Source: Flammeovirgaceae bacterium UBA976 (GTDB lineage: Bacteria > Bacteroidota > Bacteroidia > Cytophagales > Cyclobacteriaceae). From it: a stretch of DNA of 6,697 bases. The notes under the pieces were generated by a model that was not told the DNA's origin, made no database searches, and was given only the letters and a program-made list of their open reading frames with translations. The stretch is from assembly GCA_002292365.1 (NCBI GenBank), contig DBBU01000018.1, forward strand, positions 735 to 7,431, written 5' to 3'. A program made the position numbers and the translations under genes. Each line of letters begins with the position of its first letter. The first letter of the stretch is position 1. Below are positions 1 through 6,697 of this stretch, piece after piece.

Positions 1-569
1 ATGGACATATATTAAATAATTTTCAGCAGTTTCGAGAACTATTAGATACTGCAATTGTAGCCATGAGAACTACTTCATCTGAAACTAAAATAATTTTACA
101 TTTTGCCGGTATCGAAGGATCTGATTGGTTTTTTGATCAATTGAGTATTGTTGATTATGATATTATTGGTTTGTCATATTATCCTATTTGGCATGGAAAG
201 TCCCTAAATAACCTTAGGGCTAAAATGCAGTATTTAGGTAATGATCATCAAAAGAAAATCCTAATTGCTGAAACAGCTTACCCCTTTACACTTGATTGGA
301 ATGATTGGACAAATAATATCGTTGGTACAGATGAGCAATTAATATTACCCGAATTTCCAGCAACAGCTAAAGGTCAGAGAAAATTTATTAATAAAATCAA
401 ATTATTAACCAAAGAAGTAGATAATGGAATTGGTTTTTGTTATTGGGGAGCTGAATTAATTGCTTGGAAGGGAAATGAATCACGAGACGCTTCTACTTGG
501 GAAAATCAAGCGTTATTTGATTTTGACAATAAAGCGTTACCTGTATTGAGAGAATTTAAGAATGAATAA
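1..569 (+). CDS. GH53 arabinogalactan endo-beta-1,4-galactanase, 5'-partial (C-terminal half)
   Basis: The reading frame is open from the left edge (first whole codon at 3), so the ATG at 63 is an internal Met and the true start lies outside the window. About 188 residues are visible; GH53 enzymes are usually 340-400. Family features seen: GLSYYPIWHG (strand 6 region), then ILIAETAYP, whose Glu (codon 270-272) matches the GH53 nucleophile. After these come GFCYWGAELIAW and the closing WENQALFDFDNKALPVL typical of the family's C-terminus. The acid/base Glu should lie upstream, off the window. Known role of the family: hydrolysis of beta-1,4-galactan side chains of pectin (type I arabinogalactan), normally by exported enzymes; the signal peptide cannot be seen here. 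It ends at TAA 567-569, with no extra C-terminal domain, facing a convergent pseudogene 45 bases away. Family assignment is confident; exact substrate is inferred. Confidence 0.9.
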   Translation, partial: GHILNNFQQFRELLDTAIVAMRTTSSETKIILHFAGIEGSDWFFDQLSIVDYDIIGLSYYPIWHGKSLNNLRAKMQYLGNDHQKKILIAETAYPFTLDWNDWTNNIVGTDEQLILPEFPATAKGQRKFINKIKLLTKEVDNGIGFCYWGAELIAWKGNESRDASTWENQALFDFDNKALPVLREFKNE

Positions 570-614
570 AATTAATGTTCATCAATATTCAGACGAGTCA
601 TCACTATTGATCAG

Positions 615-1832
615 CTACGCATTAATATAATTGTTGATAATTTCTTCCAAAATATCTAAAGGAACTGCGCCAATTTTCAATACTACATTGTGAAATTCTT
701 TTAATTTAAACTAATTACCAAGCTTGCTTTTTCTCTGAGCTCTAATATCTTCATCATACCTATTTTATACCCGCATGCCTGACCTGGCATTACGATGTAA
801 CGTTCGATTTCAGTAATAACTTCTCCTGTGGTCATTCCTATATTGGAAATCATGTATTCAATGGCTTCTTCGCGAGTCCATTTTTTATAATGAATACCTA
901 AATCCACGACAAGACGAACGGCTCTAAACATTTCTGCTTGAAGTTTTCCTAAATTGCCAAAAGGGTCATTTTCATAAAAACCTAACTCCCACGCGAGACT
1001 TTCGGCATACAATGCCCAGCCCTCTGTGTATGCCGTGAAAAGGGAAATGTCCTGAAAATTAGAACATTTTTCAATTCTCCTTGTATCGCTATATGGAAAT
1101 GATGCCCCGGGATCCCTTCATGATAGGCCAAGGTCTTCATCCCAAACTAAACAGTTTCTGTAACGTCTCTTAAGTTAGCAAAAAGTTACCACCTTTTGAT
1201 CTATCCATAAGTGGTTGCTCATAATGTGCACGAACAGCACCTGCTTCTTTAAACTCAGGAACTCTTTTTACTTCTTTAGACGGTTAGGGTCGGATATCAA
1301 ATGCTTCATTGAGACCATCGTTGATTTGATCTAAGATATCATTGTATCGTTCAATGACTTTCTTTCTGCCCTCATCATTATTTTGGTACAGAAAGCGTTC
1401 TTCCTTTTTTAATTTTTGGATGATTTCTCCGATTGATTTGGTAGTATCCGTATAACCTTCAAGGATCAAGATATTCCACATTTCTGTTTTGATTCGAGCA
1501 ACCTCCGATAATCCAATTTGGTGTACCTTTTCAGGGGTATAGTCGGTGGTTGTATTTTCTGATAATTGGTATTGATAAAAGTCATCTCCATCTGGTAAAT
1601 TTCAAACCCCATCTTTTGTTGTTGCTTCATATTTTAATGCTTCGAAGTACAAGATAAGAGCGCCATATGCCTCGAACACTGTAGTTCTTATTTCATTTTC
1701 TACCTAGATTTTGTATGCTTACTTTTCCTGGTCAGTAAGACCCTCAAGCTGTGCTAATTTATTATTGAAATGACCCCCTGCTTTTAAAGTTTTTTTAGGA
1801 ATAGATCCTTTTACGTCCAAAAATGTAAAAAG
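615..1832 (-). pseudogene. Degraded, 5'-truncated DUF885 family protein gene
   Basis: Joining frames on the - strand rebuilds about 400 C-terminal residues of a DUF885 protein, a family of about 590 residues with a metallopeptidase-like HE..PGHH motif. Readable landmarks, N to C: LPDGDDFYQYQL, TTTDYTPEKVHQIGLSEVAR, EERFLYQN, KRVPEFKE, TLAYHEGIPGHHF (motif at 1099-1122), TAYTEGWALYAE, RAVRLVVDLGIHYKKWTREEA, ERYIVMPGQACGYKIG, and the tail KEFHNVVLKIGAVPLDILEE ending at TAG 615-617. In-frame stops lie at 1719-1721 (TAA), 1704-1706 (TAG), 1602-1604 (TGA where Trp is expected), 1284-1286 (TAA), 1147-1149 (TAG) and 711-713 (TAG). Frameshifts fall near 1180-1184 (a T run one base short), 1049-1054 (probably one G lost) and 716-730. 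About 180 N-terminal residues, including any signal peptide, are missing. It cannot make a functional product. The exact 5' boundary is uncertain (1800-1835). Confidence 0.9.
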
Positions 1833-1853
1833 TTACCTTAATAAGTTTTTTTT

Positions 1854-2342
1854 TTAGTGGGCTACTTGCTTCAATACTGTACTTAACTCTAGCTCATAGT
1901 CAAATTGTAAATCTTCATGTAGATAAGCTAAAGCTTTTCTAATAATTTCAATTTGACGCGTCAGCATTTGATGGCGGATATTATTGAAATTGTATTTTGA
2001 TTGTATTTTGACAAGGTTTTTGCAAAAATGAATGCGCAGGGCTATTTCCGTTTCTTTTTGTTTTGAGAAACGAATTTGTTTTACAATATATCTTTTAATT
2101 TTTCGAATGTTCTTATTGATGATATAATTACTTTTAAAATTGATATGGGCAAATTGAAGGTCTATTTCTGATTCAATTTTTGATATAAAATGATTTTCAT
2201 ATGCTGATTCAAAAAGTAGGTAGGCCAATAGTTCTTTATTTTCTACTTTGTATTTAGTTAATTTGAGTATTAATTCGATAAGTTCTTGTTTGGTTTTTTG
2301 TTTGAGGTCTTTTTTAATTTCTAATAGGGAGGCGATTCGCAT
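1854..2342 (-). CDS. Conserved Bacteroidota-type hypothetical protein, small, helical, lysine-rich
   Basis: An intact gene for 162 residues, starting MRIASLLEIKKDLKQK and ending VLKQVAH. The ATG at 2342 is preferred over the in-frame TTG at 2348 because, as I recall, related Bacteroidota proteins begin at this MRIASLLEIKK-like sequence; there is no Shine-Dalgarno sequence to decide. The protein has no signal peptide or membrane segment, so it is probably cytoplasmic. It is rich in Lys, Glu, Ile and Leu and looks almost entirely alpha-helical, with a conserved-looking core KYKVENKELLAYLLFE and a C-terminal LAYLHEDLQFDYELE. It contains one Cys and no recognisable catalytic motif. I have no function to offer. 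It is divergent from the large dehydrogenase gene, and its stop codon (1854-1856) lies about 20 bases from the broken end of the DUF885 pseudogene. Unlike its neighbour it shows no stops or frameshifts, which suggests that it is maintained. Confidence 0.75.
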   Translation of the reverse strand: MRIASLLEIKKDLKQKTKQELIELILKLTKYKVENKELLAYLLFESAYENHFISKIESEIDLQFAHINFKSNYIINKNIRKIKRYIVKQIRFSKQKETEIALRIHFCKNLVKIQSKYNFNNIRHQMLTRQIEIIRKALAYLHEDLQFDYELELSTVLKQVAH

Positions 2343-2426
2343 AGTCAAAAATACAATATGTCTACTTTATAACCTGATCTTCTTCAAATTTGCACTTTGA
2401 ATTATGAAGTATTTTTTTTTATATAC

Positions 2427-2458
2427 TTTGATTTTTTTAGAATGTCGAATACACTTTG
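2427..2458 (+). promoter_or_regulatory. Candidate Bacteroidota-type promoter for the dehydrogenase fusion gene
   Basis: TTTG at 2427-2430 is followed after 19 bases by TACACTTTG at 2450-2458. This resembles the Bacteroidota -33 TTTG and -7 TAnnTTTG elements, but the -7 box has one extra base between TA and TTTG. Transcription would start near 2465 and give a leader of about 45 bases. No Shine-Dalgarno sequence precedes the ATG at 2511; the AAAGGG at 2482-2487 is too far away. The surrounding AT-rich sequence makes chance matches likely. Confidence 0.3.
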
Positions 2459-2510
2459 TCCATTGATCACTATATTAGAGTAAAGGGTTGTTTATTGTTT
2501 TAGCATTCAT

Positions 2511-5500
2511 ATGAAGGGTATTAAAAATAAAATAGGATGGTTTTTTGGATTGCTAGCTATGATGTCAGGCTTATGGTTCTTTTTGATAAAAGAGGATCAA
2601 AATGATTATCTCAAGCTCTTGGTTTTTTCAAAAACAGAGGGATTCAGACACAGTTCTATCGAGGATGGACAAAAAATGCTTCAAAATATAGCGGATCAAA
2701 ATAGGTTTGAGCTGATCTTTTCAGAAGAGGCTGAGGTATTCAATGAAAGAGTATTGGCAGACATAAATGTAATCGTTTTTTTAAATACGACTGGAGACAT
2801 CTTAGATGAGGATCAGCAATTAGAATTACAGCGGTTTATCCAAGCGGGAGGAGGATTTGTCGGAATTCATTCGGCAACAGATACGGAATATAAATGGCCT
2901 TACTACAATCAATTGGTAGGTGCTTATTTTGAGAGTCATCCTGAACCGGCAGAAGCGACCATTAACGTGCTAAATAGGGATCATCTTTCAACGCATCATT
3001 TATCCCATAATTGGGTTCATACCGATGAATGGTATAATTATAGAGCTATCCATCCGGATATTAATGTATTGATGGAGGTCAACGAAGCAACTTATCAGGG
3101 AGGCAAAAATGGCTCCAATCATCCCATCAGTTGGTACAGAGATTTTGATGGAGGACGTATGTGGTACACCGGTCTGGGACACACAGAGGAGAGTTATATT
3201 GAACCCTTTTTTATTGAACATGTATGGGGGGGTATTCAGTATGCCGCAGGTCCAAGGCAAAGGATAGATTATAGGAAATCTAATATTGTACCAGAAGACA
3301 ACCGCTTCGATATTGAGATATTAGATGAGAATTTAAATGAGCCCATGGAGCTTGAGGTATTGCCCAATGGGAATGTTGTTTTTATTCAAAGGCATGGTGA
3401 GGTCATGTTATATGATGGACTAACCAAGCAAACCAATCTCCTACACAAATTCGAGGTATGTACTGATTTTGAAGATGGATTATTGGGAGTTGCATTAGAT
3501 CCACAAGTTGAGCAAAATAGACAAATCTACTTTTTCAGATCTCATCCGGTGGACTCTATGCAAATAATTTCTTCATTTACTATGAATGCTGATTATCGTT
3601 CAATCGATATAAAATCTGAGCAAATATTGCTTAACATTCCCACGCAAAGATTGGAATGCTGTCATTCAGCCGGTTCCTTGGAGTTTGGTCCGGATCAAAT
3701 GCTTTACATAGCGGTTGGGGACAATACCAATCCCCATGCATCGGATGGATATTCACCAATAGATGATCGCTCCGGTAGGGAGCCATGGGATGCCAGAAAA
3801 TCATCTGCAAATACCGATGATTTGCGGGGTAAAATATTAAGAATAAAAGTAGAGAAGGAAGGGTATAGTATTCCTCAGGGTAATTTATTTCCGCAAGACG
3901 GAAGCGAAGGCAGACCTGAAATTTATGTGATGGGCTGTAGAAATCCATACAGGATGGCATTTGATGATCATAAAGGGTTTTTATATTGGGGAGATGTAGG
4001 ACCCGATGCGAATGAATCAGATGTCAACAGAGGGCCCCGCGGTCACGATGAGATTAATCAAGCCCGTGTCGCAGGCAACTTCGGATGGCCCTTATTTGTT
4101 GGAAACAATCTGGCCTATAATGATTATGATTGGGATACTCAAAAGTCGGGAAAGATTTTTGACCCTTTAAAGCCAATCAATGATTCCCAATACAATACAG
4201 GAGCGAAAATATTACCCCCCGCACAACCTGCATTCTTGTGGTATTCTTATGATAACTCATCGGAATTCCCATTACTTGGAAATGGGGGTCGAACCGCTAT
4301 GGCAGGGCCTACGTATTATCAAGATGATTATCCAGAAACCGAAAGTAAATTCCCTAAATATTATGATGGTAAATTATTTATTTATGAATGGATGCGGGGA
4401 TGGATGATGTCTGTGACCTTAGATGAGGAAGGGAATTATGTCCGGATGGAGCGTTTTCTGTTGGAGAAAGAATTCAGTAATCCAACAGATATGGCCTTTG
4501 GCCCAGAGGGAGATTTGTATGTGCTCGAATATGGATCGGCCTGGTTTCAGCAAAATTCTGATGCAAGGTTAGTGCACTTGACCTACAATAGATCCAATAG
4601 AAAACCCATAGCAAAAATTGGGACGCCGATAGAATATGGAAAATCACCTTTTCGTGCAGCACTTTCTGCAGCAGATTCTTATGATCGTGATGGGGATAGT
4701 CTCACTTATGAATGGCGTTTGGGCGATCAAATTATTTCAATAGAAAAAGAAACCTCCTTTATATTCGAAGATCCGGGATTATATTCGGTATCCCTTGAAG
4801 TTAAAGACGAAGAAGGTGCTTTGGGAAGTTCAAGTATTAAATTTAAGGTGGGCAATGCGATGCCTCAACTGAACATTGATATAAATAGTAATAGGAGTTT
4901 TTATTGGGATAACAGTATCTTGAGCTATCAAATAGCTGTGAGAGATGAAGAAGATGGAACCCTGGGAGCAGGAATTACGGAAGATGAGGTAATCACGACC
5001 ATTGATTATCTTCACGAAGGATTAGACAGGAATGTGATTGCCATAGGCCATGGTACATTGAAACAGTTGAGTTTGGGCAAATTCTTGATTCAAAGTTCTG
5101 ATTGTAGTTCTTGTCATCAAGATAAAAAGAAGTCTATTGGACCTTCTTTTTATGCGATTTCGAAAAAGTATCAAATGAATTTAGCTGCAAAAAATTATTT
5201 GGTTGAGAAGATTCAAAATGGCGGCTCCGGAGTTTGGGGAGAAGTTGCCATGGCCGCTCATCCGGCTTTAGCCGATAGTGACGCAGGTTCAATAGTTGAT
5301 TATATTCTCTCATTGGATCGACAAGATATAGTTAATAACTTACCTACTTCAGGAAAGTATAATTTTCAAGAACATATGAAGAAGGAAAGCCAAGGAGTTT
5401 ATGTTTTTAAGGCCTCATATACGGATAAAGGAGGGAAAATAATCGGTCCTTTGACTCAGCAGCAAACATTGGTTTTGAGAAAACCAATCATATCTGCGGT

Positions 5501-5891
5501 AAACTTTGATGATGGATTTAGAACACAATCTATGAATGTTGAGGCAGGTACGGTTCCTGGGCTTGATGAGGCACTCGCGTTGGTTATTGGGGAAGCAGGA
5601 TCATACTATGTCTATGAAGATATTGATTTTAAGGGCATCAGTGCAGTGAATGTTACCATATTGCAACATCCTCAATATATGAATGGTGGTATCTTGGAGT
5701 TGAGAATGGATAGTGCGGGAGGCGCTATAATTCAGTCTCTGAATATTGAGCAAGGTCTTCTAGATGTAGGGCCCTCAAATTTAAAATTTGATGTGTCTGA
5801 ATTTGAGGAGATGCATGATCTATATATGTTATTTAAATCAGAAGAAACTAAGCCCATATGTGCGGTAACCGATATCGCCTTTCTGAGGTGA
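2511..5891 (+). CDS. Exported ThuA / PQQ-dependent sugar dehydrogenase / PKD / cytochrome c / CBM-like fusion protein
   Basis: 1126 residues. Residues 1-26 form a basic start plus a hydrophobic stretch (about 9-26), a signal peptide or anchor with no lipobox Cys and no clear AxA site. Residues 35-245 are a ThuA-like domain (LLVFSKTEGFRHSS; GGGFVGIHSATD with H120 and D124). Residues 255-690 are a soluble-glucose-dehydrogenase-type six-bladed propeller expected to bind PQQ and Ca2+: Q293 in FIQRHGEV, DGLLGVALDP, H385 in CCHSAGSLEFGPD (aligns with catalytic His144 of Acinetobacter sGDH), R477-N478 in CRNPYR, and GHDEIN at 511-516. Residues 697-782 are a PKD fold (YDRDGDSLTYEW from 724). Residues 850-940 are class I cytochrome c with CSSCH at 865-869 and likely Met ligand M914. 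Residues 991-1126 resemble CBM6-type beta-sandwiches. Expected action: periplasmic or surface sugar oxidation, electrons passing from PQQ to the fused heme. The sugar is unknown. The first ATG is chosen because it precedes the hydrophobic segment. The gene appears monocistronic. Confidence 0.93.
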   Translation: MKGIKNKIGWFFGLLAMMSGLWFFLIKEDQNDYLKLLVFSKTEGFRHSSIEDGQKMLQNIADQNRFELIFSEEAEVFNERVLADINVIVFLNTTGDILDEDQQLELQRFIQAGGGFVGIHSATDTEYKWPYYNQLVGAYFESHPEPAEATINVLNRDHLSTHHLSHNWVHTDEWYNYRAIHPDINVLMEVNEATYQGGKNGSNHPISWYRDFDGGRMWYTGLGHTEESYIEPFFIEHVWGGIQYAAGPRQRIDYRKSNIVPEDNRFDIEILDENLNEPMELEVLPNGNVVFIQRHGEVMLYDGLTKQTNLLHKFEVCTDFEDGLLGVALDPQVEQNRQIYFFRSHPVDSMQIISSFTMNADYRSIDIKSEQILLNIPTQRLECCHSAGSLEFGPDQMLYIAVGDNTNPHASDGYSPIDDRSGREPWDARKSSANTDDLRGKILRIKVEKEGYSIPQGNLFPQDGSEGRPEIYVMGCRNPYRMAFDDHKGFLYWGDVGPDANESDVNRGPRGHDEINQARVAGNFGWPLFVGNNLAYNDYDWDTQKSGKIFDPLKPINDSQYNTGAKILPPAQPAFLWYSYDNSSEFPLLGNGGRTAMAGPTYYQDDYPETESKFPKYYDGKLFIYEWMRGWMMSVTLDEEGNYVRMERFLLEKEFSNPTDMAFGPEGDLYVLEYGSAWFQQNSDARLVHLTYNRSNRKPIAKIGTPIEYGKSPFRAALSAADSYDRDGDSLTYEWRLGDQIISIEKETSFIFEDPGLYSVSLEVKDEEGALGSSSIKFKVGNAMPQLNIDINSNRSFYWDNSILSYQIAVRDEEDGTLGAGITEDEVITTIDYLHEGLDRNVIAIGHGTLKQLSLGKFLIQSSDCSSCHQDKKKSIGPSFYAISKKYQMNLAAKNYLVEKIQNGGSGVWGEVAMAAHPALADSDAGSIVDYILSLDRQDIVNNLPTSGKYNFQEHMKKESQGVYVFKASYTDKGGKIIGPLTQQQTLVLRKPIISAVNFDDGFRTQSMNVEAGTVPGLDEALALVIGEAGSYYVYEDIDFKGISAVNVTILQHPQYMNGGILELRMDSAGGAIIQSLNIEQGLLDVGPSNLKFDVSEFEEMHDLYMLFKSEETKPICAVTDIAFLR

Positions 5892-6193
5892 AATTGATTG
5901 AAATAAGGTGGACTTAGGACTAGAATGTTTTTAAAATAGATGTAATCGTTTAGTTTCACCTGAATCGTCATAATAGGGTGGGCTCTGTGAATTTAATGCT
6001 AAATCAAATGCTTCCAATTTGAAGATCCGTATAGACGTTTAACCTAAATAAATTCAATCAACTACTACTAAATCTTTTTAAATTTTATTATCAGAGATAA
6101 AAAAAATTCCATAGTCAGTTTTGGGCTTTGATCGTTTAATCTATTTGCTTTGATCTGTGGTTTTAAGTGAGGATTTTTGTTTTTTTATATTCT
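5892..6193. other. Intergenic region between convergent genes, no gene recognised
   Basis: This 302-base AT-rich stretch separates the stop of the dehydrogenase fusion from the stop of the DUF6503-like gene. I see no open frame with recognisable protein similarity on either strand. It holds A and T runs (A8 at 6097-6106 region; T-rich 6175-6187) but no convincing GC-rich hairpin just before them, so no intrinsic terminator is called. A 9-base direct repeat, gctttgatc, occurs at 6125-6133 and 6147-6155. Confidence 0.6.
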
Positions 6194-6697
6194 TTAATAA
6201 GCTTTACTGGTCATTAAAATATCAGTGGCGATATAGTTGTTTTGGGGTAGGGTAAACCATTTTCGGATTTTTGGAATTCTCATAGCTCCTACGCTGACTA
6301 GATCAGCTAACTCAATTAATTCACCGCTTTTATCTGGCTTGATGAACCGGTAGGCTTGTAAGCTGTAATCCTCTTTATTTAAAAAGAAGGTCCAGGTATC
6401 CATTGGATAATTCACTTGAATCGTAAAGTAATCAATGTCTTTTATGGTTTCAGTATTTACTGTTGGTTGTAGTGGAGTATTGGCATCCTTGAGCTTCATA
6501 GGTAGTCCCCACAGGTATAGATAATAATCCCTCATCAACTCTGCTCGCTGGCAGCTAACAGATCCTTTTATAATAAAGCATGAATCTAGAGACATACCAC
6601 TGATTTCCTCATCTCCGCGATTCAGTTTAAAATAGCCTGTCGAGTTATCGATGTGTACTTGGGTTTTTCGAACCGCTTTTTCAGGATGTTGCTCCTC
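6194..6697 (-). CDS. DUF6503-like protein, 5'-partial
   Basis: The frame is open from the right edge, so the Met at 6595 is internal and the start lies outside the window. The visible 167 residues begin EEQHPEKAVRKTQVHIDN. Features matching my memory of the Bacteroidota DUF6503 family are a Cys before a CQRAELMRDYYLYLWGLPMKLKD block, NYPMDTWTFFLNKEDYSLQAYRF, then MRIPKIRKWFTLPQNNYIATDIL near the end at TAA 6194-6196. Members I recall are about 240-260 residues, often exported, so roughly 80 N-terminal residues with any signal sequence are missing. Function is unknown; the alternating aromatic beta-strand pattern (TWTFFLNKEDYSLQAYRF) suggests a beta-rich, possibly LolA-like fold, which is only a guess. 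It is convergent with the dehydrogenase fusion, so the two are not co-transcribed. Family name given at moderate confidence. Confidence 0.75.
   Translation of the reverse strand, partial: EEQHPEKAVRKTQVHIDNSTGYFKLNRGDEEISGMSLDSCFIIKGSVSCQRAELMRDYYLYLWGLPMKLKDANTPLQPTVNTETIKDIDYFTIQVNYPMDTWTFFLNKEDYSLQAYRFIKPDKSGELIELADLVSVGAMRIPKIRKWFTLPQNNYIATDILMTSKAY

Noticed and set aside
581..611. Inverted repeat atcaata / tattgat between the GH53 gene and the DUF885 remnant, possible bidirectional terminator
   Set aside because: Only seven AT-rich pairs around a 17-base loop and no T run after it; expected by chance in this composition.
701..1012. A separate small intact gene of 103 codons
   Set aside because: Its start is the internal Met of WALYAESLAW in DUF885 and its end is caused by a frameshift; it is a fragment of the pseudogene. 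The 65-codon frame at 1284-1481 is rejected for the same reason.
1602..1604. TGA read as Trp (alternative genetic code), since Trp is expected at this DUF885 position
   Set aside because: TAA and TAG stops and frameshifts occur in the same gene, and the intact genes here use TGG for Trp; the dehydrogenase gene itself ends with TGA.
3000..3260. Antisense open frame of 86 codons inside the dehydrogenase gene
   Set aside because: Shadow of the strongly supported + strand gene; its translation resembles no family. The same holds for the antisense frames at 3631-3960, 4474-4662, 4830-5015 and 5732-5971 and the + frame at 4180-4407.
6125..6155. Direct repeat gctttgatc with a 22-base period, possible regulator half-sites
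   Set aside because: It lies near the 3' ends of two convergent genes, with no promoter nearby; a nine-base repeat in AT-rich DNA is weak evidence.
6175..6187. T-rich run after the dehydrogenase gene as an intrinsic terminator
   Set aside because: No stable hairpin directly precedes it, and it lies nearly 300 bases after the stop codon.

Overview
The window is AT-rich DNA that most likely comes from a Bacteroidota chromosome, probably the Cytophagales/Cyclobacteriaceae area. This is inferred from the protein families (a ThuA/PQQ-dehydrogenase/PKD/cytochrome c fusion, a DUF6503-like protein, a Bacteroidota-type small helical protein), from start codons without Shine-Dalgarno sequences, and from a TTTG / TAnnTTTG-like promoter. 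No database search was possible, so the taxonomy is inference.

Layout, left to right. (1) The 3' part of a GH53 endo-beta-1,4-galactanase gene enters from the left edge on the + strand and ends at 569. (2) Convergent to it, about 615-1832 on the - strand is a heavily damaged DUF885 gene. It has lost its 5' third and carries six in-frame stop codons and at least three frameshifts, yet its family motifs remain readable to the natural end. (3) Just beyond its broken 5' end is an intact small gene of unknown function (1854-2342, -). (4) A divergent intergenic region (2343-2510) with one candidate promoter leads into the main gene, 2511-5891 (+). This encodes a 1126-residue exported protein made of a ThuA-like domain, a PQQ-dependent sugar dehydrogenase beta-propeller, a PKD domain, a class I cytochrome c and a carbohydrate-binding-like C-terminal domain. 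(5) After about 300 bases without a recognisable gene, the 3' part of a DUF6503-like gene (6194-6697, -) runs off the right edge.

How the genes may work together: the galactanase cuts pectic galactan, and the large fusion protein probably oxidises a sugar at the cell surface or in the periplasm and passes the electrons to its own heme. Both suit a polysaccharide- or sugar-using lifestyle, but they are separated by the pseudogene and an opposite-strand gene and are not one operon. No RNA genes, CRISPR arrays, insertion sequences or integration sites were recognised. The most notable items are the multi-domain redox fusion, a Cys-Cys pair next to its predicted catalytic histidine, and the pseudogene with its abrupt 5' break.
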